Source: Pseudomonas purpurea
Lineage (GTDB): Bacteria; Pseudomonadota; Gammaproteobacteria; Pseudomonadales; Pseudomonadaceae
Direction: 5' to 3'
DNA length: 64,000 nt
Assembly: GCF_039908635.1 (NCBI RefSeq)
Contig: NZ_CP150918.1
Location: 5,410,001-5,474,000 of the forward strand
The translations under genes and the position numbers were made by a program. A model generated the notes under the pieces. The model made no database searches. It was not told the origin of the DNA and saw nothing but the letters and a program-made list of their open reading frames with translations. Within the stretch, counting starts at the first letter, position 1; the number at the start of each line of letters is the position of its first letter. Below are positions 57,355 to 64,000 of the stretch, in pieces.

Positions 57355-58389
57355 TCAGAAATTATCCGGCGTGCGCGCCTTCTCCCGCGCATGCTCGCGA
57401 CTGATCAAACCCTTGGTCACAAGGTCCTTCAAACACATATCCAGTGTCTGCATCCCCAGCGATCCTCCGGTCTGAATCGACGAGTACATCTGCGCCACTT
57501 TGTCTTCGCGGATCAGGTTACGGATTGCCGAGGTTCCCAACATGATCTCGTGGGCCGCCACCCGGCCGCCGCCAATTTTCTTGATCAGGGCCTGGGAAAT
57601 CACCGCCTGCAACGACTCCGACAGCATGGAACGGACCATCGACTTTTCTTCACCCGGAAACACATCCACCACCCGGTCGATGGTTTTCGCCGCCGACGTG
57701 GTGTGCAGGGTGCCAAACACCAGGTGCCCGGTCTCGGCTGCGGTCAGCGCGAGGCGGATGGTTTCCAGGTCGCGCATCTCCCCCACCAGAATCACGTCCG
57801 GGTCCTCACGCAGCGCAGAACGCAGCGCCGTGGAAAAACTGCGAGTGTCGCGGTGGACCTCGCGCTGGTTGATCAGGCATTTGCGCGGTTCGTGAAGGAA
57901 CTCGATGGGGTCTTCGATGGTGAGAATGTGGTGATGTCGATGGTTGTTCAGGTAATCGATCATCGCCGCCAGGGTTGTCGACTTGCCGGAACCGGTCGGG
58001 CCGGTGACCAGCACCAGGCCACGGGGCGACTCGGTAATACGGCGAAACACATCGCCCATGCCCAGGTCATCCATGCTCAGGACCTTCGAAGGAATGGTCC
58101 GGAACGCCGCGCCAGGGCCACGATTCTGGTTGAAGGCGTTCACTCGAAAACGCCCCACACCCGGCACTTCAAAGGAGAAGTCGAGTTCCAGGGACTGCTC
58201 GAACTCTACCCGCTGCTTGTCGTTCATGATGGCGTAGATCAAGTCATGCACCTGCTTGCCGTCCAGCGCCGGCAGGTTGATCCGCCGCACATCGCCGTCA
58301 ACGCGGATCATCGGTGGCAACCCGGCCGACAGGTGCAAGTCCGACGCCCCTTGTTTGGCGCTGAACGCCAGCAGTTCAGTGATATCCAT
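57355..58389 (-). CDS. pilT: Type IV pilus retraction ATPase PilT
   Basis: A 344-residue secretion-type ATPase: Walker A GPTGSGKST (Lys136), Asp box, Walker B ILVGEMRDLETIRLALTAAETGHLVFGTLHT, and the retraction-specific AIRNLIRE motif. It drives twitching. Start MDITELLAFSAKQGASDLHL at 58389. It pairs functionally with the Pil-Chp cluster in this window. Confidence 0.97.
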   Translation of the reverse strand: MDITELLAFSAKQGASDLHLSAGLPPMIRVDGDVRRINLPALDGKQVHDLIYAIMNDKQRVEFEQSLELDFSFEVPGVGRFRVNAFNQNRGPGAAFRTIPSKVLSMDDLGMGDVFRRITESPRGLVLVTGPTGSGKSTTLAAMIDYLNNHRHHHILTIEDPIEFLHEPRKCLINQREVHRDTRSFSTALRSALREDPDVILVGEMRDLETIRLALTAAETGHLVFGTLHTTSAAKTIDRVVDVFPGEEKSMVRSMLSESLQAVISQALIKKIGGGRVAAHEIMLGTSAIRNLIREDKVAQMYSSIQTGGSLGMQTLDMCLKDLVTKGLISREHAREKARTPDNF

Positions 58390-58454
58390 AGCGCTCCCCA
58401 ATTCCAGTAGAATGCCGCGAACCTCAGACTGCCGGCGGCCAGAATCCCGGCCTG

Positions 58455-58575
58455 AAAAGTCGCCGAGCGATGATCAGGCAAGGCAAAAGTTGGCGAAGAC
58501 GCGCAGTTGACGTTAGTCAATGAGCATTCTGAGTCGACTTTTAACGCAGCATGATCGAGCGTAGGCACTTTTTAA
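58455..58575. repeat. Large imperfect inverted repeat between pilT and yggS
   Basis: A stretch of about 120 bases folds as a long broken hairpin: AAAAGTCGCC pairs with GGCACTTTTT at the outer ends, GATCA with TGATC, AAAAGT with ACTTTT, and TTGAC-GTTA-GTCAA forms the tip (58507-58520). It overlaps the probable yggS promoter. It is unlike the two REP families here. It could be a dispersed repeat, an RNA leader or a small RNA. Confidence 0.5.
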
Positions 58576-58586
58576 GGCGGGATTGA

Positions 58587-59273
58587 ATGTCCACGATAGC
58601 AGACAACATAGCTCTGGTTAGCGCACGCATCCGCGCTGCGGAACAAGCCGCGCACCGCGAATCAGACAGCGTCCGGCTGCTGGCCGTGAGCAAGACCAAA
58701 CCCGCCGCAGCCGTCCGCGAAGCCTTCGCCGCCGGCCTCCGCGACTTTGGCGAGAATTACCTGCAAGAGGCCCTGGGCAAACAGCTCGAATTGGCCGACC
58801 TGCCCTTGAGTTGGCACTTCATCGGCCCCATTCAATCGAACAAGACGCGCGCTATCGCCGAGAACTTCGCTTGGGTGCACTCCGTGGATCGCTTGAAAAT
58901 CGCACAACGCCTGTCCGAACAACGCCCGGCGGACCTGCCGCCACTGAACATCTGCATCCAGGTCAATGTCAGCGGCGAAGCGAGCAAATCCGGGTGTACG
59001 CCGGCAGACCTGCCGGCCCTGGCCAACGCCATCAGTGCATTGCCGCGCTTGAAACTGCGCGGGTTGATGGCCATTCCCGAGCCAACGGAAGATCGCGCCG
59101 CTCAGGATGCAGCCTTTGGCGCGGTGCAGGCACTGCAAGCCAGCCTGAACCTGCCGCTCGACACACTTTCCATGGGCATGAGCCATGACCTTGAGTCGGC
59201 CATCGCCATGGGCGCCACCTGGGTGCGCATCGGCACGGCCCTGTTTGGCACCCGCGCCCTTGGTCATCAATAG
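58587..59273 (+). CDS. yggS: PLP homeostasis protein (YggS/PROSC family)
   Basis: A 228-residue TIM-barrel PLP-binding protein (LLAVSKTKPAAAVREAF with the PLP Lys, FGENYLQEA, WHFIGPIQSNK, LSMGMSHDLESAI). It buffers pyridoxal phosphate and has no known catalytic activity. It is followed by proC-yggT-yggU, a standard order. Confidence 0.96.
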   Translation: MSTIADNIALVSARIRAAEQAAHRESDSVRLLAVSKTKPAAAVREAFAAGLRDFGENYLQEALGKQLELADLPLSWHFIGPIQSNKTRAIAENFAWVHSVDRLKIAQRLSEQRPADLPPLNICIQVNVSGEASKSGCTPADLPALANAISALPRLKLRGLMAIPEPTEDRAAQDAAFGAVQALQASLNLPLDTLSMGMSHDLESAIAMGATWVRIGTALFGTRALGHQ

Positions 59274-59322
59274 CCGGCCAGCCTTGAACAATGGCTCACA
59301 CCCCTCTCTATAAGGACCTGTC

Positions 59323-60141
59323 ATGAGCAAGACTCGTATTGCCTTTATCGGTGCCGGCAACATGGCCGCCAGCCTGATCGGCGGCCTGCGCGCCAAAGGT
59401 CTGGACGCCGCGCAGATCCGCGCCAGCGATCCGGGCGCTGAAACCCGCGCACGGGTGAACGCCGAACACGGCATCGACGTGTTCGCCGACAACGCCGAAG
59501 CCATTCAGGGTGCCGACGTAGTGGTTCTGGCGGTCAAGCCCCAGGCGATGAAAGCCGTGTGTGAAGCCCTTCGCCCAAGCCTTGCGCCCCATCAACTGGT
59601 GGTGTCGATTGCGGCCGGGATCACCTGCGCCAGCCTGAACAACTGGCTCGGCGAGCAACCTGTCGTGCGCTGCATGCCCAACACCCCGGCCTTGCTGCGC
59701 CAAGGCGTGAGCGGCTTGTTCGCCACCGCACTGGTCACCGCCGAGCAACGCCAGCAAGCGCAAGAACTGCTGTCGGCCGTCGGCATTGCCCTGTGGCTGA
59801 ACGAAGAACAACAACTGGACGCGGTCACTGCCGTGTCTGGCAGCGGTCCGGCGTATTTCTTCCTGTTGATCGAAGCCATGACGGCGGCGGGCGAAAAACT
59901 CGGCCTGCCGCGAGACATCGCCGCCCAACTGACCCTGCAAACCGCGCTGGGCGCTGCCCACATGGCGGTCGCCAGCGATGTCGACGCCGCGGAGCTGCGC
60001 CGTCGCGTGACCTCGCCAGCAGGCACCACGGAAGCGGCGATCAAATCATTCCAGACTGGGGGTTTCGAAGCCCTGGTCGAAAAAGCATTGGGTGCCGCGG
60101 CACACCGCTCGGCCGAAATGGCCGAACAACTGGGTCAATAA
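59323..60141 (+). CDS. proC: Pyrroline-5-carboxylate reductase
   Basis: A 272-residue enzyme for the last step of proline synthesis. It has the NAD(P)-binding IAFIGAGNMAASLIGGL, VLAVKPQ, RCMPNTPAL and the C-terminal dimer domain AVSGSGPAYFFLLIEAM with RRRVTSPAGTTEAAI. Confidence 0.97.
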   Translation: MSKTRIAFIGAGNMAASLIGGLRAKGLDAAQIRASDPGAETRARVNAEHGIDVFADNAEAIQGADVVVLAVKPQAMKAVCEALRPSLAPHQLVVSIAAGITCASLNNWLGEQPVVRCMPNTPALLRQGVSGLFATALVTAEQRQQAQELLSAVGIALWLNEEQQLDAVTAVSGSGPAYFFLLIEAMTAAGEKLGLPRDIAAQLTLQTALGAAHMAVASDVDAAELRRRVTSPAGTTEAAIKSFQTGGFEALVEKALGAAAHRSAEMAEQLGQ

Positions 60142-60151
60142 GGAGCCATTC

Positions 60152-60742
60152 ATGATTGGATTGAACACTGCAGCGGTGTACGTGCTGCAAACCCTCGGCA
60201 GCCTGTACCTGCTGATCGTGCTGCTGCGTTTCGTACTGCAACTGGTACGCGCCAACTTCTACAACCCGCTCTGCCAGTTCGCCGTGCGCGCCACTCAACC
60301 GCTGCTCAAGCCACTGCGCCGGGTCATTCCGAGCATGTTCGGGCTGGACATGTCTTCGCTGATGCTGGCGATCCTTGTGCAACTGGCACTGATGGCCCTG
60401 ACCCTGCTGCTGACTTACGGCACCACCGGCAACCCGCTGCAACTGCTGGTCTGGTCGCTCATCGGCGTGACCGCGTTGTTCCTGAAGATCTTCTTCTTCG
60501 CCCTGATCATCAGCGTGATCCTCTCGTGGGTCGCACCGGGCAGCCATAACCCCGGCGCCGAGCTGGTGAACCAGATCTGCGAGCCGGCCCTGGCGCCGTT
60601 CCGCAAACTCCTGCCAAGCATGGGCGGCCTGGATATCTCGCCGATCCTGGCGTTCATGGTGCTCAAGCTGCTGGATATGCTGGTGATCAACAACCTCGCC
60701 GCCATGAGCATGATGCCGGAAATCCTGCGCCTGCTGATCTGA
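60152..60742 (+). CDS. yggT: YggT family inner-membrane protein
   Basis: A 196-residue protein with two YggT repeats, each with membrane helices and the R-ANFYNPLCQFAVRATQPLLKP-like segment (second copy: NPGAELVNQICEPALAPFRKL). Role unknown; relatives are linked with cell division and osmotic tolerance. ATG at 60152 after AGGAG. Confidence 0.93.
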   Translation: MIGLNTAAVYVLQTLGSLYLLIVLLRFVLQLVRANFYNPLCQFAVRATQPLLKPLRRVIPSMFGLDMSSLMLAILVQLALMALTLLLTYGTTGNPLQLLVWSLIGVTALFLKIFFFALIISVILSWVAPGSHNPGAELVNQICEPALAPFRKLLPSMGGLDISPILAFMVLKLLDMLVINNLAAMSMMPEILRLLI

Positions 60743-60757
60743 CCCCGGCCTTTGTGA

Positions 60758-61054
60758 ATGAGCTATTACCGCTGGGACGGCGAGGACCTGATCCTCGAAT
60801 GTCATCTGCAACCGGCGGCCCGCAGCGATGATTTCTGCGGGCTGCACGGTGACCGCCTGAAAATCCGCCTCACCGCCCCACCGGTCGAAGGCAAGGCCAA
60901 CGCCTACCTGATGGCGTTTCTGGCCAAGGCGTTTGGCGTGTCCAAAAGCCAGGTGAGCCTGATCAGCGGCGAGCTGAACCGGCAGAAGCGGGTGCGGATT
61001 TGTTCGCCGAAGAAGTTGCCGGAGTTGCCCGAGTTAGTGCGACAGCCTGGCTGA
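60758..61054 (+). CDS. yggU: YggU / DUF167 family protein
   Basis: A 98-residue DUF167 protein (LECHLQPAARSDDFCGLHGDR, LTAPPVEGKANAYLMAFLAK). Function unknown, always near yggT. Confidence 0.93.
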   Translation: MSYYRWDGEDLILECHLQPAARSDDFCGLHGDRLKIRLTAPPVEGKANAYLMAFLAKAFGVSKSQVSLISGELNRQKRVRICSPKKLPELPELVRQPG

Positions 61055-61065
61055 CCACGCCATCG

Positions 61066-61135
61066 TTCTTCGCGAGCAAGCCCGCTCCCACACGGGAATA
61101 CATTCCAATGTGGGAGCGGGCTTGCTCGCGAATGC
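61066..61135. repeat. REP pair (GTGGGAGCGGGCTTGCTCGCGA type)
   Basis: Two inverted cores, about 61070-61092 and 61110-61133, between yggU and metX. The rest of the 180-base gap holds GAGAGCAGGGTCG as a weak ribosome site before metX. Confidence 0.85.
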
Positions 61136-61234
61136 CGCACCTCGGTCCAACTGAATGAAATGAGCCCGGCCATTGCTTGCCGCTAACCACAGCGGTCTTT
61201 AGACTTACGCCTCATTTCAACGAGAGCAGGGTCG

Positions 61235-62374
61235 ATGCCAACTGCCTTTCCCGCCGATTCTGTTGGTCTGGTGACGCCCCAAGTGGCGCACTTCAGCGAA
61301 CCCCTGGCTTTGGCCTGCGGCCGTTCCTTGCCTGCCTACGACCTGATCTATGAAACCTACGGCACGCTGAACGCCACGGCGAGCAACGCCGTGCTGATCT
61401 GCCACGCCTTGTCCGGTCATCACCACGCCGCCGGTTACCACAGCGTCGAAGACCGCAAACCCGGTTGGTGGGACAGTTGCATCGGCCCCGGCAAACCCAT
61501 CGACACCCGCAGGTTCTTTGTGGTCAGCCTGAACAACCTCGGCGGCTGCAACGGTTCTACCGGCCCGAGCAGCATCAACCCGGACACCGGCAAGCCGTTC
61601 GGCGCCGACTTCCCGGTGCTGACCGTGGAAGACTGGGTCCACAGCCAGGCGCGCCTGGCGGACCACATCGGCATCAGCCAATGGGCCGCCGTCATCGGTG
61701 GCAGCCTGGGCGGCATGCAGGCGATGCAATGGAGCATCAGCTACCCCGAGCGTATCCGTCACTGCGTGGCCATCGCCTCGGCGCCCAAGTTGTCGGCGCA
61801 GAACATCGCTTTCAACGAAGTGGCCCGCCAGGCGATCCTCACCGACCCGGAGTTCCATGGCGGCTCGTTCCAGGAACAAGGCGTGATCCCCAAGCGCGGG
61901 CTGATGCTGGCGCGCATGGTCGGGCACATCACCTACCTGTCGGACGACTCCATGGGCGAGAAATTCGGCCGTGGCCTCAAGAGCGAAAAGCTCAACTACG
62001 ACTTCCACAGCGTCGAGTTCCAGGTGGAAAGCTACCTGCGTTATCAAGGTGAGGAATTCTCGGGGCGCTTCGACGCCAACACCTACCTGCTGATGACCAA
62101 AGCGCTGGATTACTTCGATCCGGCAGCGAACTTCGACGATAACCTGGCGAAAACCTTCGCCGGCAGCCAGGCCAAGTTCTGCGTGATGTCCTTTACCACC
62201 GACTGGCGCTTCTCCCCAGCCCGTTCGCGGGAATTGGTAGACGCACTGATGGCGGCCCGCAAGGACGTTTGCTACCTGGAGATCGACGCTCCGCAAGGCC
62301 ACGACGCCTTCCTGATTCCGATCCCGCGCTACCTGCAAGCGTTCAGCAATTACATGAACCGAATTACGCTGTGA
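61235..62374 (+). CDS. metX: Homoserine O-acyltransferase MetX
   Basis: A 379-residue alpha/beta hydrolase-fold enzyme that acylates homoserine in methionine synthesis. Nucleophile motif [12 protein letters not shown], catalytic Asp in [10 protein letters not shown], and His in PQGHDAF are present. In Pseudomonas, MetX enzymes often use succinyl-CoA rather than acetyl-CoA; sequence here was not enough for me to decide. It forms a pair with metW. Confidence 0.95.
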   Translation: MPTAFPADSVGLVTPQVAHFSEPLALACGRSLPAYDLIYETYGTLNATASNAVLICHALSGHHHAAGYHSVEDRKPGWWDSCIGPGKPIDTRRFFVVSLNNLGGCNGSTGPSSINPDTGKPFGADFPVLTVEDWVHSQARLADHIGISQWAAVIGGSLGGMQAMQWSISYPERIRHCVAIASAPKLSAQNIAFNEVARQAILTDPEFHGGSFQEQGVIPKRGLMLARMVGHITYLSDDSMGEKFGRGLKSEKLNYDFHSVEFQVESYLRYQGEEFSGRFDANTYLLMTKALDYFDPAANFDDNLAKTFAGSQAKFCVMSFTTDWRFSPARSRELVDALMAARKDVCYLEIDAPQGHDAFLIPIPRYLQAFSNYMNRITL

Positions 62375-62381
62375 GAAAGCC

Positions 62382-63002
62382 ATGAGAGCTGATCTGGAAA
62401 TCATCCAGGAATGGATCCCCGCCGGTAGCCGTGTGCTCGACCTCGGTTGCGGTGATGGCGAGCTGCTGACCTGGCTGCGCGACAACAAGCAAGTCACCGG
62501 CTATGGCCTGGAAAACGACGCCGACAACATCGCCGAATGCGTGGCCAAAGGCATCAACGTCATCGAACAGGACCTGGACAAGGGCCTGGGCAACTTCGCC
62601 AGCAACAGTTTCGACATCGTGGTCATGACCCAGGCCCTGCAAGCCGTGCATTACCCGGACAAGCTCCTCGACGAGATGCTGCGGGTCGGTCGCCAGTGCA
62701 TCATCACCTTCCCCAATTTCGGCCACTGGCGCTGCCGCTGGTACCTGGCCAGCAAGGGCCGGATGCCGGTGTCGGAGTTTCTGCCGTACACCTGGTACAA
62801 CACGCCGAACATCCACTTCTGCACTTTCGAAGACTTTGAGGCGCTGTGCCGCGAACGTGAAGCCAAGGTCATCGATCGGCTTGCCGTCGATCAACAACAC
62901 CGACACGGGTGGGCCAGTAAGCTATGGCCTAATCTGTTAGGTGAGATTGGCATTTACCGCGTGAGCAGCCCCGGCCTTGCGGACCATAAGGTCGCGGTGT
63001 AA
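62382..63002 (+). CDS. metW: MetW methyltransferase-like protein
   Basis: A 206-residue class I SAM-binding-fold protein (SRVLDLGCGDGELLTWLRDN, TFPNFGHWRCRWYL). MetW stimulates MetX in several proteobacteria. It lies 7 bases after metX. Confidence 0.94.
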   Translation: MRADLEIIQEWIPAGSRVLDLGCGDGELLTWLRDNKQVTGYGLENDADNIAECVAKGINVIEQDLDKGLGNFASNSFDIVVMTQALQAVHYPDKLLDEMLRVGRQCIITFPNFGHWRCRWYLASKGRMPVSEFLPYTWYNTPNIHFCTFEDFEALCREREAKVIDRLAVDQQHRHGWASKLWPNLLGEIGIYRVSSPGLADHKVAV

Positions 63003-63028
63003 CCCACACTATTTCAAGGAGAACGATC

Positions 63029-63463
63029 ATGGGTCGTCTAGCCCTGCTTCTGTTAACCGCCTGCCTGAGCGTCAGCGCCATGGCGGCTGAAGCCATCAAG
63101 AGCGATCGCCAGGAAACCTTTGGCGATGTGACGGTGCACTACAACACCTTCAACTCGACGTTCATTCAACCGGACATCGCCAAAGCCGCCGAATTGATCC
63201 GCAGCAAGAACCAGGGCGTGATCAACGTCTCAGTGATCAAGGCCGGCCAACCGATGGTTGCCAGCGTCACCGGCACCGTGAAAGACCTGACCAGCAAAAG
63301 CGTGACGCTGAACTTCAAACAGGTCACCGAACAAGGCGCGATCTACTACCTGGCGCAATACCCGGTCGACCAGCAGGAAACCCGCACCTTCGAGATCAAG
63401 GTGCAGACTGGTGACAAAATCAACACCATCAACTTCAACCAAGAGCTGTTCCCCGGCGAATGA
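63029..63463 (+). CDS. DUF4426 periplasmic protein
   Basis: A 144-residue protein with a signal peptide ending near AMAAEA and a beta-rich domain ([22 protein letters not shown]). Function unknown; conserved between metW and rdgB in Pseudomonas. It ends overlapping the rdgB start as ATGA. Confidence 0.9.
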   Translation: MGRLALLLLTACLSVSAMAAEAIKSDRQETFGDVTVHYNTFNSTFIQPDIAKAAELIRSKNQGVINVSVIKAGQPMVASVTGTVKDLTSKSVTLNFKQVTEQGAIYYLAQYPVDQQETRTFEIKVQTGDKINTINFNQELFPGE

Positions 63464-64000
63464 TCAACTTCACGCAACTCGTATTGGCCAGCCATAACGC
63501 CGGCAAACTCAAAGAACTCCAGGCCATGCTCGGCGAATCGGTGCACCTGCGCTCGATTGGCGAGTTCAGCAGCGTAGAGCCGGAAGAAACCGGCCTGTCG
63601 TTCGTCGAAAACGCCATCCTCAAGGCCCGCAACGCCTCGCGCATTTCCGGCTTGCCGGCGCTGGCCGACGATTCGGGGCTGGCCGTGGACTTCCTCGGCG
63701 GTGCGCCGGGCATCTACTCGGCACGTTATGCCGACGGCCAGGGCGATGCGGCGAACAACGCCAAACTGCTGGACGCCTTGAAAGACGTGCCGCAAGCCGA
63801 ACGCGGCGCGCAGTTCGTCTGCGTGCTGGCGCTGGTGCGTCACGCTGATGATCCGCTACCCATTCTGTGTGAAGGCCTGTGGCACGGGCGCATCCTGACC
63901 CAGGCCAGCGGTGCACACGGCTTTGGCTACGATCCACTGTTCTGGGTGCCGGAGCGCGACTGCTCCAGCGCCGAACTGACCCCGGCCGAGAAGAACCAGC
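63460..64000 (+). CDS. rdgB: dITP/XTP pyrophosphatase RdgB (5' part, cut by right edge)
   Basis: The first about 180 residues of a HAM1/RdgB-type enzyme that hydrolyses non-canonical purine triphosphates. [12 protein letters not shown] at the N-terminus, [35 protein letters not shown] (in part) and [11 protein letters not shown] are present. About 20 residues are missing beyond the edge. Confidence 0.96.
   Translation, partial: MINFTQLVLASHNAGKLKELQAMLGESVHLRSIGEFSSVEPEETGLSFVENAILKARNASRISGLPALADDSGLAVDFLGGAPGIYSARYADGQGDAANNAKLLDALKDVPQAERGAQFVCVLALVRHADDPLPILCEGLWHGRILTQASGAHGFGYDPLFWVPERDCSSAELTPAEKNQ

Overview
The window is chromosomal DNA of a fluorescent Pseudomonas, most likely of the P. 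fluorescens group. The housekeeping gene order (pilGHIJ-chpA-chpC, gshB-tonB-yqgE-ruvX-pyrR-pyrB-pyrC', pilT-yggS-proC-yggT-yggU-metX-metW-rdgB) is the Pseudomonas one. The intergenic spaces carry the GTGGGAGCGGGCTTGCTCGCGA-type REP repeats typical of that group.

Positions 1-26494 hold a Ysc-family type III secretion system (T3SS) laid out almost exactly like the P. aeruginosa psc/pcr/exs locus. On the minus strand, from right to left, are popN-pcr1-pcr2-pcr3-pcr4-pcrD-pcrR, pcrG-pcrV-pcrH-popB-popD, exsC-exsE-exsB-exsA, and exsD-pscBCDEFGHIJKL. On the plus strand is pscNOPQRSTU. At the left edge, right after pscL, is the 5' part of an ExoU-like phospholipase effector. In P. aeruginosa exoU lies at a separate locus, so effector and machine are joined here. 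The regulatory circuit is complete: ExsA activator, ExsD anti-activator, ExsC anti-anti-activator, ExsE secreted inhibitor. Six promoters share one architecture read directly from the sequence: A-rich tract, GnC, N6, TGnnA, N21-22, TAnnnT. They precede exoU, exsD, exsC, pcrG, popN and pscN.

Two T3SS genes, the needle-tip gene pcrV and the export-gate gene pscT, each carry a +1 frameshift. A third +1 frameshift lies in chpA. The T3SS is therefore either decaying or the assembly has single-base errors; the sequence alone cannot decide. A 145-bp miniature element with 16-bp terminal inverted repeats, a 10-bp target duplication and an internal REP pair sits directly after pscU, apparently splitting the operon terminator.

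Positions 26828-39274 hold core genes: an NhaP-type antiporter, an acyl-CoA thioesterase, the methyl cycle (SAH riboswitch, ahcY, metF), a solute-binding protein, the DEAD-box helicase rhlE, a yceI-cybB pair, bioA, rsmE and a hemolysin-III family membrane protein. Positions 39420-49474 hold the Pil-Chp chemosensory cluster, without pilK or chpB. Positions 49736-55825 hold glutathione synthesis, TonB, YqgE, RuvX and early pyrimidine genes. Positions 55911-64000 hold a TM2 protein, an NlpC/P60 hydrolase, pilT, PLP homeostasis, proline and methionine synthesis, and the start of rdgB, cut by the right edge. No tRNA, rRNA, CRISPR array, integrase or full insertion sequence was recognised.
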